64,000 nt of DNA from contig NC_081180.1 of the NCBI RefSeq assembly GCF_029867415.1, positions 147,312,731 to 147,376,730 of the forward strand, in the 5' to 3' direction. Made by a program: the position numbers and the translations under genes. The stretch comes from Vicia villosa. Lineage: Eukaryota; Streptophyta; Magnoliopsida; Fabales; Fabaceae. Below are positions 22,986-37,353 of this stretch, one piece after another. The stretch's first letter is position 1. Each line of letters starts with the position of its first letter. Below the pieces are notes generated by a model. The model ran no database searches. It was not told where the DNA came from and saw only the letters and a list, made by a program, of their open reading frames with translations.

Positions 22986-24806
22986 ATTATTACCTTGGAC
23001 ATTTTATTTCACTACTACAACTATTGCATTTTATAATAACTTTCACCCCACCCAACAAAAAATCGAGGTAAAATTCCAAGATGCACTATGTTTTTTTTCA
23101 AGAAATTATTATATATTCCATTCGTTTGAGAACAAACTGAGAGGTAAACTATTTTAGGATACATGGTTCGAGTCCCAACAACTGCAATTTTTGTTTTTTC
23201 TTTAAAAGTAATGCCTTTCTTATTATTTAATATTTTACTTTATTATTAAATATTCTATTACCTCAGTTTCTCAAATAACCGAGGGGTAAACTAATTTAGG
23301 GTATATGCTTCGAGTTTCAACAACTGCAGTTTTTGTTTTGATTTTCTTTAAAAGTGACACCTTTATTATTAAATATTCTATTACCTCGGTTTCTCAAATA
23401 ACTGAGAGGTATGATACTAAGATTTTACTATAACAAGATTTCTTCACAATTTTTTTTTATTTTACCCGAAACCTAACTCACACGTTTAGTCGCTCCACAC
23501 TTATAAACATCATTCTTTCGGATGGATTGTGAGACAGAAAAAATTTTGTTTTGTGTTGTTGTTTTTCTTACACCAACCTTTAACAAATCATTTTTGAGTT
23601 CTTGCAATTTATCTCACATAATGGTGTTGTTTTTGTTGTTGTCGTTGTTGTTGTTTCCATCTTGTCAATGTTGTTAATCAAAGAAAACTTTCTATATTGA
23701 TTTCTTTGGTTGACAATTGAGAAATTAATTCTTAATTATATTGCAACACACAAAGAAATTGGTGGATGATAAAAAAATTGAAAAAGGAAACAATACATTT
23801 TACTTCAATTTATTTCTATTTACCATTTTTATTTTGCAATAGATGTCATTTATTACCTCGATTCTTTTAGAAACCGAGAGTAAAAGTACATATTCTATTG
23901 TATTTTTTATTTAAAAAGAAAAATATTTTACACTGGTTTTGAGTCATAAACCGAGGGAAAATATAAGCGTATTTATTGAGTTTCTTCGCCGTCCTTAAAT
24001 AATTTTTTATCATCTATTTAGTGAGTATCAACGCTCAAGACACTGCCTTTAGTGATCCGCGTGAAACCTAAAAGACACATTATAAAAGCATTTTAAATAT
24101 CAAAAAAATTATCATGAAAGCATTTGTCATGAAAATATTTAAATTTAAAGAAGTTTGGAAAAATTCTCTACGATTGATTGCAAGAGTAGATAAATATTTG
24201 AGTTCAAGGTTTGTATTCTTAAATAATCATATAATTGAATATTTATTTTATTTATCTATCACTTTTTTATTTTATATAAAAAAAATGCATGCAAAAGAAT
24301 TTGATAATATTCTTGGATCCAACATTTGATCTTCCCCGAGATTCAATGAAATGAAGATCTAGCATATGATCTTCACTAACACTGATGACGATGAATCATA
24401 TTCAATTTTTTTATTATATATTTTTACTTTAATATTTTGTGTAAACAATGTAATTTGCATTTCAAAAAATATTTTACTTTTTCCATCGATCTTGATCATA
24501 AACCAAGAGGTTTGTGGCGCTTTAAAAATATAAAAATGTTGTTGTTGCGGATCGAACAAATGACCATTTCAACTATTCCTTCGGTTAATCAGAAACCATG
24601 GGATAAAGTGACAAGTTTTCATGATGTCCTTCGTTACCGAGGGGTAAAGTGCAAAAACATAAAAGTACAAAAATGTAAAAGAGACACAAGCAATTAAACT
24701 AGTTCCCCTTATCAATCAAGGGTTATGTTTAGTCCATCCACACCTAGTGAAACATTTTCATTATGTTAGATGTTTGTACAGTCTTACACTAAAACTCTCC
24801 TACAAT
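22985..24806. other. Noncoding stretch with CCTCGGTTT / AACCGAGG motifs
   Basis: No gene. An ACCGAGGGGTAAA-type word and its partner CCTCGGTTTCTCAAATAA recur (about 23140, 23275, 23390, 23860, 23955, 24640). Two adjacent copies of about 135 bp (23138-23270 and 23281-23410) share ACAACTGCA(A/G)TTTTTGTTTT and TCTTTAAAAGT. Such mirrored motifs are typical of subterminal regions of plant DNA transposons, but I found no ends with a matching target duplication. Confidence 0.5.
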
Positions 24807-25542
24807 TAGGGTTGTGCGTGGTTCTAAAACCAAAGTAAATCGAACCAAATATATAGTTCAGTTTGATTTTAAAAACCACTTTAATTAAACCGGTTTATTT
24901 TTTAAAAATTGGTTTTTATTTAGTTCAGTTTGGTTTGAAACTGGTTCATGTTAATATCCAGATTTTCATTTAAACTAGTTGGAAACCAAAATTTTCACAG
25001 AACCAGTAAGAAAATATGAAAAATTTGCACCCACAACTCTGACGGAGACGATTTTTAAATCTTATGCTGTCGAGTTTCTGCTTGCTCTTTATTAAGGTTA
25101 GCCATTCTTGTGTGACATCAATGGTGAAGAGGATGTTGGGGCTGTTAGAAATTAGTAATTTACTGAGATTCATGATGGATTGATGTGTCCTCGTGATGGG
25201 TATGGAATCACTAAACACATGGATGGTTGTGGGGTTGGATGGTGGTGGTTATGGAACTTGAAATTCCATGGTAATGGAAGGAAACAACAATAATCTAGCT
25301 TACTTTGTGAGATATTCATAACTACATAATCTATATATTAGAGGAAAAAAGAAAATCATCAAATTAAATGACAGAGAATGAAATTTGGGTACCCAATGGT
25401 TAAACCATAAGAACCGTTTTACTATTTTGATTATAAATGGGCCACCTGATTTCATATTTTAGCATTTGGATTGGATTTTAAAGAATGGAACAGTTTGGAT
25501 ACCAATTTGGATAAGAGTAACTGGTTTTTTTGCACACCCCTA
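24807..25542. mobile_element. Non-autonomous hAT element, 736 bp
   Basis: Ends are TAGGGTTGTGCG... and ...TGCACACCCCTA (reverse complement TAGGGGTGTGCA), an imperfect terminal inverted repeat. The flanks carry the exact 8-bp duplication CCTACAAT (24799-24806 and 25543-25550), the hAT signature. The interior has repeats of GGTTT/AAACC words (AGTTCAGTTTGGTTTGAAAC) and no transposase; a short minus-strand ORF (24970-25218) shows nothing recognisable. Confidence 0.9.
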
Positions 25543-25550
25543 CCTACAAT

Positions 25551-26546
25551 CTTCTAACATAAACACCAAACCTATGGTTGACTTTATTAAATCAACCAAA
25601 TTTAAAGGATTTTTTCACAACACAAACAAAAAATATACCACTTTCTACTTGCAAACACACTTAGAAAGTATACACACGTTCTTTATAAATTAAGTCACCA
25701 CACACTTGGTGACAAATACAACTTTTGAACAAAATATGAATATATGAAGTTATTCTTGAATCAATTAAAATATGAAAAATCGATCTTCTCTTTCAATGTA
25801 CAATTCAAATATAATAGCATTAAAATGCTCAAAAACTTTTGGCAATGATATACAATAAATGCAGAAAAAGTTTCAAGGTTTTGGATGGAGAAAAACTCTT
25901 AAAACATTTTTGAATTGTAGTTTTAAATTAAGTGAAAGAGGTAATATGAAATATAAAAATTCTTGCTTTAAATATATCACAAGATGCATCTACAAAGAGT
26001 GAAAATGCTTGAAAATGTTCATGATTAATTGCAATGGTTTGGAAAAGGTTTCATACTGGTTCAAATTTTTCCAATAATTTGTAGGTGTAACCTGTTTCAA
26101 TGTTATGTCAATATGTTACACTGCCTGCAACGTTCAAAAAAATTAAGGCAAAAAGATGAAGCAATCGATTGCACTTTTATGTCAATCAGTTACACTTTAG
26201 TAACATTTCAAAAATTTCAGAAAAACACTTGAAGCAATCAGATTAGTTTTATGTCAACCCATTGCACTGATGTGCAACCTAGTGCACATGATATGTAACC
26301 TATTACACTGATGTAATTTTTTTAAAATTTTCCTTTTAAACCATATGCTTTGAATGATCATGTTATATGAATAACTAGGAAATATTTAGAGAAGATGAGA
26401 TGAAGTTTATTAAGAATCCAAAGATTATATAAACATATGAATAGTTATTATAGTACCTTAACCAATCATCCAATCTTTTGATTTCCAAAACTTATGCAAT
26501 CTTCATAATTGATTATAATATTTTTCTTATTTACTCTTTCTTCATT
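25551..26546. other. Noncoding stretch, nothing recognised
   Basis: AT-rich. Between 26070 and 26310 the word TG(T/C)AACC(T/C)(G/A)TT / TCAATC(A/G)GTTACACT recurs several times, a weak degenerate repeat. No coding or mobile-element signature. Confidence 0.4.
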
Positions 26547-26551
26547 GATAG

Positions 26552-27029
26552 TGTGAGAATTGGATCAAACTCTATTAGGCCAAAGGGTAACTTCTGGTTC
26601 GATAGATAATATGCATGAGGTCGAAGTTTGCTCACCTGATGCTATCGAAGACCTACATACTGTAGTCGAAGTGTGTTCTAGTATGTGGGTGTCGAAATGC
26701 TAGGGTTGTTAGTATTTCGAATTTGGCCTGTTTGTAATCTCCAATTGTTTAAGTTAGCTTGTACCCTAAGTTAGCTTGTTATTGGTATTTGTGAAAAAGC
26801 CCATTAATTTAGTATGTTAAGTTTATTATAAATAGCATACTAGTCTCTCATCATTGCATAAGACAAATCCTAATTTAGGGTGAGAGAATTATTTGTTATT
26901 CTTGTAACACTTGTAATCTTGATTCAACGAGAAAGTAAAGAATAGCAGTTATAATCAATTCCTTGTTGTTCTTCTTGCTTCTCACTGTGTTCCCTATTAT
27001 ACTCTGTTCTTGACATCGTTTTCACAACA
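26552..27029 (+). mobile_element. Candidate solo LTR of a copia-type element, 478 bp
   Basis: It begins TGTGAGAATTGG and ends TTTTCACAACA (TG...CA). It contains a TATA-like ATTATAAATAGC at about 26825, followed by sequence typical of an LTR 3' half (TCTTGTAACACTTGTAATC). Flanking pentamers are GATAG (26547-26551) and AATAG (27030-27034), a 4-of-5 match to a target duplication. No coding region adjoins it. Confidence 0.55.
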
Positions 27030-27129
27030 AATAGCTTTTATCTTCATCAAAAATAAGCTAAGATAGATATCGAACATCTTCTTCACATTACATACTTGTT
27101 TGACGTATAAAAATAACAAATAAGATAAT

Positions 27130-27540
27130 AGTATTCATTGAACTTGTTTTATGTCGTCCGTAAGGCTCGAAATGAAAGGTTCAGAGCAAAGAGTGAGAGA
27201 AGAGAAATAGGTGAACCCTCATTCTCAACCGAAGTAAACAACTCTACCCTCTGATGCATCACTCATTGTCTATATCAATTGAGCGACTATTTGCCTAGTG
27301 CGTGAAGTCCCTCGCATGAGATTTTAAACGCCACCAGTATATAAACTGAAAGACGAGTCATTTTCAAGTATTCAAATTCATTATCATTCTCACATTATTC
27401 TTTATTCTCTCTCTAACTTTGGCGTTGGAATGTTAACTTTTCAGGCCTCTCTCTCCAGAGCACCGAAAAATCAAGTTCATTGTAGCAAAGCATTATCACG
27501 CCTTCCACTGGACAACTCTGATTCCACCGTAGAACGGAAA
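27130..27540 (+). mobile_element. LTR-like fragment with TATA box
   Basis: A promoter-like TATATAAACTG at about 27338 is followed by pyrimidine-rich sequence and TTTGGCGTTGGAATG, which in style matches the R/U5 part of plant Ty3/gypsy LTRs. No ends or target duplication found; could be unrelated. Confidence 0.3.
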
Positions 27541-27741
27541 TTTTTGTATACACTTTAAAATTATATGATATATAAATTAAATGACAAAATTACCTTATGA
27601 AACAATTACATTTTAAAAAATAAAAAATAAAGTTTATAAAACTAACTAAAATACTCAAAATTAAGTAAATAATTTCAAATATTTTTTAATTTTACTATTA
27701 GCTAACACATACTCAAATAGTCAAATAATAAATAAATAAAT

Positions 27742-29985
<2,244 letters not shown>

Positions 29986-29989
29986 TGAA

Positions 29990-31290
29990 CACGTTTATTT
30001 TTATCCTGGTTCACTATTAACAAAATTACTCCAATCCACCCGCCAAGGCGATTTCTCCTTCTCAATAAGGACTTAATCCATTATAACCAAACTAATTACA
30101 GACAATCACACACTGACTGTAGCCAATACCTTCTTGAGATTCCTGACTAGCACCTAGTCTCTCAAGGAAACAACCACAATTATTTTATGATTACTGACAA
30201 TCCCAACAAATTTAGCTGATCCTTATCGTGAAACCACTATGACCGCAGTCACAGTCTTCTCAAGGCTTCTGACTAGCACCTAGTCCCCCACGGAAATAAT
30301 CAACCAAGTTAATTACAAGTGTGTGTTACAAAGATACTTCTAATAAGAAGATTACACAATATTTAAGTACAACAACACAAAGTGTTGATAAACAAGATAT
30401 GAACAAAAGCTCCTTGCTAAAATACAAAATGATACAAAGATTTCTCTAACAGAGTTTGTGCAGCGCTTTGGTGTAGTTTTGTAGAACTGAATCGTTGATT
30501 TCAAATTCTTCCAATGACTTCCTTTATAGAGAAGGATAGATCGGTTGGAGGGTAGAATAGGAAATACAAAGTACACCTGTAAAGTCCTCGTCAGTCATGG
30601 TGGGAATGGTAGATAATAAGTACAGGTTGGATTGTTCTTATGCCACCCTATAAGAGTAAATGTCACAATTTATGTTAGTATTTTTATTCTCACCATCACA
30701 CGCAAGTCGTTCTTGATTTTCTAAGTCTTTAGAGGCTTCTGATTGTATAGTGATTGAAGCATGCTGTAAATGATTAAAACTTGAGTCTTCATTACCTAAG
30801 TCTTTGAGTCTTCACAGCTTGTTCAGCAGAACCTTGTCTTCAGAGTCTTCACCACTTAGTCTTCAGAAGCGATGTCTTCAGATTTTTAGAACTTGTTCAG
30901 CAGAACCTCGTCTTCGGCATCTTCAAAACATGGGACACAGAAGTAAAGCTTTATAAGGCCTCCAAATCTTCCTTACAAAGTCATGATCAAAAGCTCTTGT
31001 ACTAACGTTCCTTGGAACCGTTGCATAAGTAGCATTCTAGAATCTTGACTTCCATTGTAACACAGCACTAGTATTCTTCCAGAGTGTTGAGTTCAGAACC
31101 TAATAACGTCACACGCCTTCTTACCGGAGTCAGAACCTGTAAGGCAAAAGCCACACACTAGAAAGAAAATCGTTAGTGTATATAATTGTTCCTTAAGATA
31201 ACATATAAATTTATTATCAAAACCTAAGGTCAGATGCAGAACCAATCTTGTTCTTACATTTCCATGGCGAACTTTCAAGAATACATTTTT
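29990..31290. mobile_element. Copia-LTR-like remnant
   Basis: Noncoding. It contains a duplicated segment of about 125 bp (ACCTTCTTGAGATTCCTGACTAGCACCTAGTC... near 30128 and a related copy near 30254), and a second duplicated phrase ACTTGTTCAGCAGAACCT(T/C)GTCTTC (about 30818 and 30891) in a CTTCAGAGTC-rich tract. The style resembles LTRs of Sirevirus-type copia elements of legumes. The ends were not found. Confidence 0.3.
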
Positions 31291-31558
31291 TTTTAGGCCT
31301 TTTAGGTAATTCTTAGTTATTTTAATAGGTAATTGGTCTAAAATCTTGGACGTATGGAAAAATTAAAAAAAATTGAGATGAAATTTTCTTAAGATGAGAT
31401 GTCATACATATGTGATACCTTTTTTCGCTTAGACTAAGCTCGGATGCGAGGTAAAAATCTATGAGTTTGGATGAATTTCCATGACAAATTTTGAATATAA
31501 TTGGATTCAGTATTTGATAAGTGTCAATGTTGCTTCATATGGATGATGCAATGAGGTG

Positions 31559-31965
31559 ACTTTGAAGTTCCCAACATTCTCAACAACAATAGTAATTTCT
31601 CTAAACTAAACCAAACTTTATGTCTTATTCCTAAAATAAAGAGTCACACTACCCCTTCTAACTTTATGCCTATATGTCTATTTAATGTTGTTATAAAAAT
31701 TATAGCCAAAACCATAGCTAATAGAATAAAACTTTACCACAACACCATTATTTGTCCTTTTCAAAGTGCCTTCTTTCTTAGCAAACTCATAACTCATAAT
31801 ATCATATCGGCCTATAAATCATTCCATACCCTCAATAACAGTAAAAGTATTAAGAAAGGCTACATAGGGTTAAAGCCTATGATAGATTAGAATGGCCTTT
31901 CATTAAGAACACCTTAAAGGCTATGAAATTTTCTAATAATATTACTAATGGGTAAGTGTTGAAAA
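31559..31965 (+). pseudogene. LINE (L1-type) reverse transcriptase fragment
   Basis: The translation around 31610-31890 shows the first half of an L1-type reverse transcriptase: LIPKIKSHTTPSNFMPICLF, then KIIAKTIANRIK, then FQSAFFLSKLITHNIISAYK. After a frame change near 31880 a short match YDRLEWPFIKNTLKAMKF follows to about 31965. Only about 135 residues of an approximately 1,000-residue ORF2 remain. No poly-A tail or target duplication is visible. The catalytic FADD region is absent. Confidence 0.75.
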
Positions 31966-31974
31966 TATGTAAGA

Positions 31975-32005
31975 TTCATAAGCCCTTAAGCCCTTAAGCC
32001 CTTAT
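31975..32005. repeat. Short tandem AAGCCCTT, 3 copies
   Basis: CATAAGCCCTTAAGCCCTTA then AGCCCTTATTAAG: a 9-10 bp unit repeated three times just after the LINE fragment. Confidence 0.9.
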
Positions 32006-33214
32006 TAAGTTCTTTTGCAAGTAATCTATGATAAAATTCTAATTTATCACGAAAATATAATAAAAAGAATGTATGAACTTTTAAACTGTGTATTTATCAA
32101 GTACATGCAACTAGTAAGAGACCCGTGCTCCCGCACGGGTAATTTAATTATGATATTGTATAAATAACTAAAATAATAATTATGAAAAAAAATAACAATA
32201 AAATATTTGTTATTGTGATTAAACATGAATGAGTCTTAATGTCACAATATTTAGATAATACTAAATAAATACAAATGTAAAATTTGAAATGATTTATCTT
32301 TTTTAAAATGAACATTTTTTTTAAAATGAACAGTAATCATATAGATTTAATTATATTAAATAATCATACACAAAGAAGAAAAAATATAATTGTGAGATGG
32401 AGAAAAAATTAATATTTAAAATAAAGATTTTGTCTCTTAAATAAAAATAATGATTGATTAAAGGAAAATAAATATTTACTTGTTAGTGGCCCGTGAGATA
32501 AATATATGTTTAATGTTATTAAAATTAAAAAAAATACATTATACTATCATGCAATTGATATGGTATAGAATTATTTAAATACAAATAAATTTGAAATGAA
32601 TTACGTAATATTAAATAATTATACAAAGAAAAAATTGACCCATGAGACAGAAAGAGAACAAAAATATTTTTAACATTTGAAAAAATAAATAAAATATATA
32701 TTATGTTGATAGTGACCCGTAAAATACAGCCTAATAACATGTAAGAATCTGTAAAAATTGTGTTGGGGAAAGTGATGAGAAATAGCTAAAAATGTTACGG
32801 AGAAAAAGAGGAAAAAATTAAATTGGACCAATGAGAGACAAACAATTGACTTCTGCTTATTGAAAAGTAAACAAAGTGGGATGTTATACTGTTAGTTACA
32901 AAGTGGGATGTTATACTGTTAGTTGCATAATTGTCTTTTTTTTTATTTGTAAATGATTTTGAAGTGAAGTGACAATAATTTTGGAGTAAATGATTTTGAA
33001 GTGAAATGACAATAATTTTGCTATTTCTACAAATAATTATTTTTATAATAACTGATATATGATATATAGTGGATACTTTTACAAAATGAATTATCTTTTA
33101 ATACAACCTTGCAATCATTCTTTTAAAAACTCAAACAAACTGATGTGTGAATAGAAAAAGAGAGAAAATAATAGAAAAATTAAAACTCAAATCCTAGTGT
33201 CGGAAGAACATGGT

Positions 33215-33465
33215 AGAAACCATAAGGCATTCAGTAAAATTCTAGCAGTGATAAAATTCTTGTTGTCCCTCACAATAAGCTCCCTTCCATCAATCTTTGA
33301 CATGATTTTAATAGCATTGTGACAATCTCCACATATACTTAGAATTCTGGATGATTTTAAGTATAGTCCTCAGTGGAGTACTGATGAGACCATAAGCAAT
33401 TTCAAGCGCTCACTATGATACTGCAAGGCCTTCTCTTTTTCCTCCTCTTGAAGCAATCAACAATC
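33215..33465 (-). pseudogene. PPR protein DYW-domain fragment
   Basis: Minus-strand translation gives EEEKEKALQYHSER, then after a frameshift [20 protein letters not shown], then after another frameshift [20 protein letters not shown] followed by LIVRDNK. This is the start of the DYW domain found at the C-terminus of plant organelle RNA-editing PPR proteins, including its CxxCH zinc motif. The rest of the domain is replaced by unrelated codons. Two frameshifts in about 230 bp show it is not functional. A 33-bp tandem duplication (CAATCATTCAAATA(G/A)TGCAT..., about 33465-33522) lies just beside it. Confidence 0.85.
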
Positions 33466-34613
33466 ATTCAAATAGTGCATTAAAGCGTATCAGCAATCAT
33501 TCAAATAATGCATTAAAGCGACAAGCAATAGTACATGTAAAATATAACTTATGCCAAAAAGATGGCCATTTAAAAGAGATAAACATTACCAATCAGCAAT
33601 CATGTTGGCTATGCTTTCCCCATCCAGCTTTAGAGATGCGGAAAAGCTCTTGAGTCCAACCCTTCATATCACTTCAACTTGCTCATATAAATTATGAAAT
33701 ATTGGTGAAAAATCTTGATTGGTTAAAGAGAATTGAAAAAAATGTAAATGACACCTTTATATCAAATAAAGAAAGAGATATAACACAGGAAGTAGCACCA
33801 AGTCCAATGCTCCAAAAGCCAAGTGAAAAAAACTTCCTTAATCCTGAAGAAGCAAGGTATCATGATTTGTAAGTAACTTACTGGTATGCATTCACTTTGA
33901 GAATAGTTGTGAGGGTGATAATCCACCCTTTTCCTAAAATACCCAAATATTATAAATCTGAAAATGCAGACAAACAGCCAAAAAAATTAGTGGAATGGGA
34001 CTGTTGGCAACGAATGGACCTCGTTGATATCATACTAAAATTTTCAAGTAAACAACATCTTACATTCACCGCAAAATGTATTTTAGCAATCAACAAATAA
34101 ATGGTGCTTTTAATTTCATGATGATGCACCGGCCAATTTCTCGAGTTTTTCCAATGTGACACTTTTTGGCCTTTCAAGTGGCATTCCAAGAGCTCGGTCC
34201 CATATCACACTACAAAAAAAAAGGTCTCCTGCCACGCCCAAGAAACCGAGACTATATGCAAAGTAACCGTGGCGTAACGCTGAGGCCACGGTTTGGCCAC
34301 GAAAATCCAACTGTGGAGTATGCGGCCGTGGCCTAAAGTAAAGTCCACGGTTTTTTGGTATAGACCACGCCTTTTTGACAACCGTGGCTTTTTTAGGCCA
34401 CGGTTTAAGTAGCTTGATTAAGGCCGCGGTTTGTATTTGCCATGACGGCAAAACTGTGGCTATATGGTAAAGCCACAGTTTCAATTTAACGTTTACGATA
34501 CAGTTTTGGTTCAAGATATAACCACGGTTTGATTATGACCACATATTTAAAACTGTTGTTATATGTTATGCTTTCTAAACCATTTATCTTGCCACAGTTT
34601 ATTTCTGTATCAT

Positions 34614-34778
<165 letters not shown>

Positions 34779-35105
34779 CAATAATATACGGGTCAACAAG
34801 ATTTGTGAGGTATTACAAAATTATTACTACTACTCATATAATTAATCACTAGATTACTTATTTACATCAAAATAAGTTATATTTTATCCCTTATGAGACT
34901 TAGCAATTCAGTTCATCATCTCCCAAAATTTTAAGATGAGATGAACTAAAAGAACTTGACATATGAGCTTGGATGAAAACAATATGCATCCATATCCCTA
35001 CAAGACGATGATGGAAAATTGATATAAATATTTGACTAAACTAAACAATCCTTACCTATCCCCAAAACAGAAATAGATAAGGCATATACAATTTAATCCA
35101 TTTCC

Positions 35106-36219
35106 TTAAATGTCACGAACATCGTCAAATTTGCCTCTCATCAAACTCCCAAAAGAATCACCACGAACAGCAGCCGATTCCAAAATCTTCTCAGCCGATT
35201 CCAAAATCTTCTCAGTCTGATTGAAACAGTACACAGGAGCCTGCCAATTGGAATCCTCAAGCACTGCTCCAACCTCAAATGTCATCACATGAGCCGTATA
35301 TCCTGCATTTAAATTGTCAGTATTTCACAGCAACACATTCTAAATGTTACATACAATTAGAGGATTTTAGATACAATTGAAGTTTGTTAAATATAGTTAC
35401 AACTTGATATAACATATACAAATCTGATTTAATTCTATCAAATATCTTATTTAATTCAGTAATAGTTTCATAATTTTAGTGAGAGTAGAGAGAGATACAA
35501 TTGAAAGATTTATTTTTGTCTTTTGATTTATTTGTTAATTGAACTTGTTAACAACTTATATACAGATTTTGAACTATTTACAAATTAAGTGAGAGCTTGA
35601 ATTTACTAAAATTAATTGATAAAAACAAACTTTAACATTATTTCATTTTTATATCTTATTAGCTAAATAAAGTGAGATTAGTATTTTTTGTATTTTTAAT
35701 AGACAACTAAATCACCTAAATCAAATTAGTTAAACTAATTAAAATTACTTATTTAAAAAAACTATTTAAAAGGAAAAAACTAAATCTATCAATAACAATA
35801 ATACACAATAAAAACAGAAAAAAAATAATCCTAAAGGCATATGAAGCACCTCCACCCCTGACACCACTAACTTACAGTAAAGGAAAACAAATTCAATAGG
35901 AATAAGTTGACTTAGTCTAAAACTACTCCCCACTAATAGCCTGACACTTGGCAATGATTAAATAAAGGTACACGTTAAACACTAAACACATAGATGTGAA
36001 AAATATCAGAAACTCACTTGGTTCTTTTCCTTTCTTCCAACTTTCTCTATTCTTTCAAGATTTCTCTTAACTAACCAACATACAAATCAAACAAAATCAT
36101 CACCACAAATGTCAAAAAAATGGAAAAAGAGAAGAATAGTTACCTTTTATGTGAAGCTTGTCGGGGATGTGTGAGTTGTGGTTGGAGACTCGTGCGAAAA
36201 ACGGTAAATCGATGTCCAT
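35106..36219 (-). CDS. Unidentified two-exon ORF inside CACTA element 2
   Basis: Exon 1 is 36219-36144 (ATG in a GCCATGG context; MDIDLPFFARVSNHNSHIPD, then KLHIKG) with donor GTAACT. Exon 2 is 35302-35106 after acceptor AAATGCAG (YTAHVMTFEVGAVLEDSNWQ, then APVYCFNQTEKILES...), ending RGKFDDVRDI and TAA. The phases fit, giving about 90 residues. A 21-bp in-frame tandem duplication (about 35170-35212) repeats the heptad AEKILES. The clean splice sites and lack of stops suggest a recently captured host gene or gene piece. I do not recognise the protein; no membrane segment or signal peptide is evident. The start could also lie upstream, because the frame is open to 36309. Confidence 0.55.
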
Positions 36220-36309
36220 GGCGGTGATTTCTGAGCAGCAGTAAAGTGGCGGTATTGAAAAATCTGGTGTGGCTATAGCCACACCCTGCCTATTACTAGG
36301 TCCGCCCAT

Positions 36310-37131
36310 GCTTAAACCCCAAAATTTTACTTAAAAGTGGTGTAATGTAACTTCAAACCTCAGTAAACCATGTATAGATTCTTGTAGCATTGTCAGTTGG
36401 GTCTCCATCTCCTGGGTCTCCATCTCTGTAACTGCCATGGCAGATCCAAATGCATCATATTATGTATGAATCACACATTGCGATTCAGCTTCATGTTCAA
36501 AAGAATCAATCAATTATAACTGATCACACAAACCAACATTAAAAAAAATCTCAAACTCTAGTTTATCATGCAGTGTACCAATTAATTGAAAGAACACCCT
36601 AAATAACAAAGATAAATTATCCCTAAAGAAACCACAAAACATATAAGAGGGAGATAGAGATGGTGACTAAATTGTGTTACAGCTTAATGTTTGAAAGATA
36701 GGAGAATAAAGATACTTATATGCTCACATTTTCGACGACGAGACTACAATCATGCTTAGTGGTTTCAAAGAGAAAGAGTGGTGTAGTTGTGTGCAGGGGA
36801 CGGTTTGAAGGCATATGTAAAGAAATTTCTTGTAGTGAATGGAAAGAAATTCTTTACCTCTGTGACTCATTTCCATCACGCTCATACCGGATCCACACTA
36901 GTTGTAGAGCTCCGATTGGCAAAGCATATATTAAATGACCTATTTTATAAATCGCGGTGTCGACGTGCAACTCCGACGAGTTGAGTTAGAGTCAATTTCT
37001 TTGTCAATCGAACCTAGAAATAAAAGAGTACAGAGGGCACCAAGCCTTAACTTTTAAAACACAACAGGGACAATAAAAATAAGATCACTTTTTCATGAAG
37101 TTACCAAGTCGGGCTCTTACTAATTTTTCAG
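36310..37131. other. Interior of CACTA element 2 without assigned gene
   Basis: The frame at 36784-36984 on the plus strand (AGDGLKAYVKKFLVVNGKKF...) has a protein-like composition but nothing I can identify; it may be another captured exon. Confidence 0.3.
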
Positions 37132-37353
37132 GTGACGAAGCGCGAGAATGCGGGGCAAAGCCAGTGGAAGAATTGGAATTGCAGATCAAGTGGAGATTTG
37201 ATGTTAAATGGTGCATTCTTTAGGGCATCAGGAGCAGGTTCATCATCAAGCTATGCAAGAGCATCAAGTTTAGCAGCAAAACCATCATCTGTAGTTGCTT
37301 CCATCACTGCAGCAGCTGGAACATTAAACTGCAAAAAGGGTTCACGTTGCTGA
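37132..37353 (+). pseudogene. Pectate lyase C-terminal exon, captured in CACTA element 2
   Basis: After the acceptor TAATTTTTCAG the plus strand reads [16 protein letters not shown], then [20 protein letters not shown], then [14 protein letters not shown], and ends LNCKKGSRC with TGA. This is the conserved C-terminal end of plant pectate lyases, secreted enzymes that cleave de-esterified pectin by beta-elimination. The frame is intact over all 73 codons, but the catalytic parallel beta-helix is absent, so it is a fragment. It runs opposite to the other captured ORF in this element. Confidence 0.85.

Noticed and set aside
23165..23180. GGTTCGAGTCCC, a match to a tRNA B box
   Set aside because: No A box at the right distance, no cloverleaf, and the second repeat copy has a changed version (GCTTCGAGTTTC).
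23010..24023. CACTACTACAAC ... TTTAGTG as ends of a third CACTA element
   Set aside because: Flanking triplets (TTT and AGT) do not match and the terminal sequences do not pair beyond five bases.
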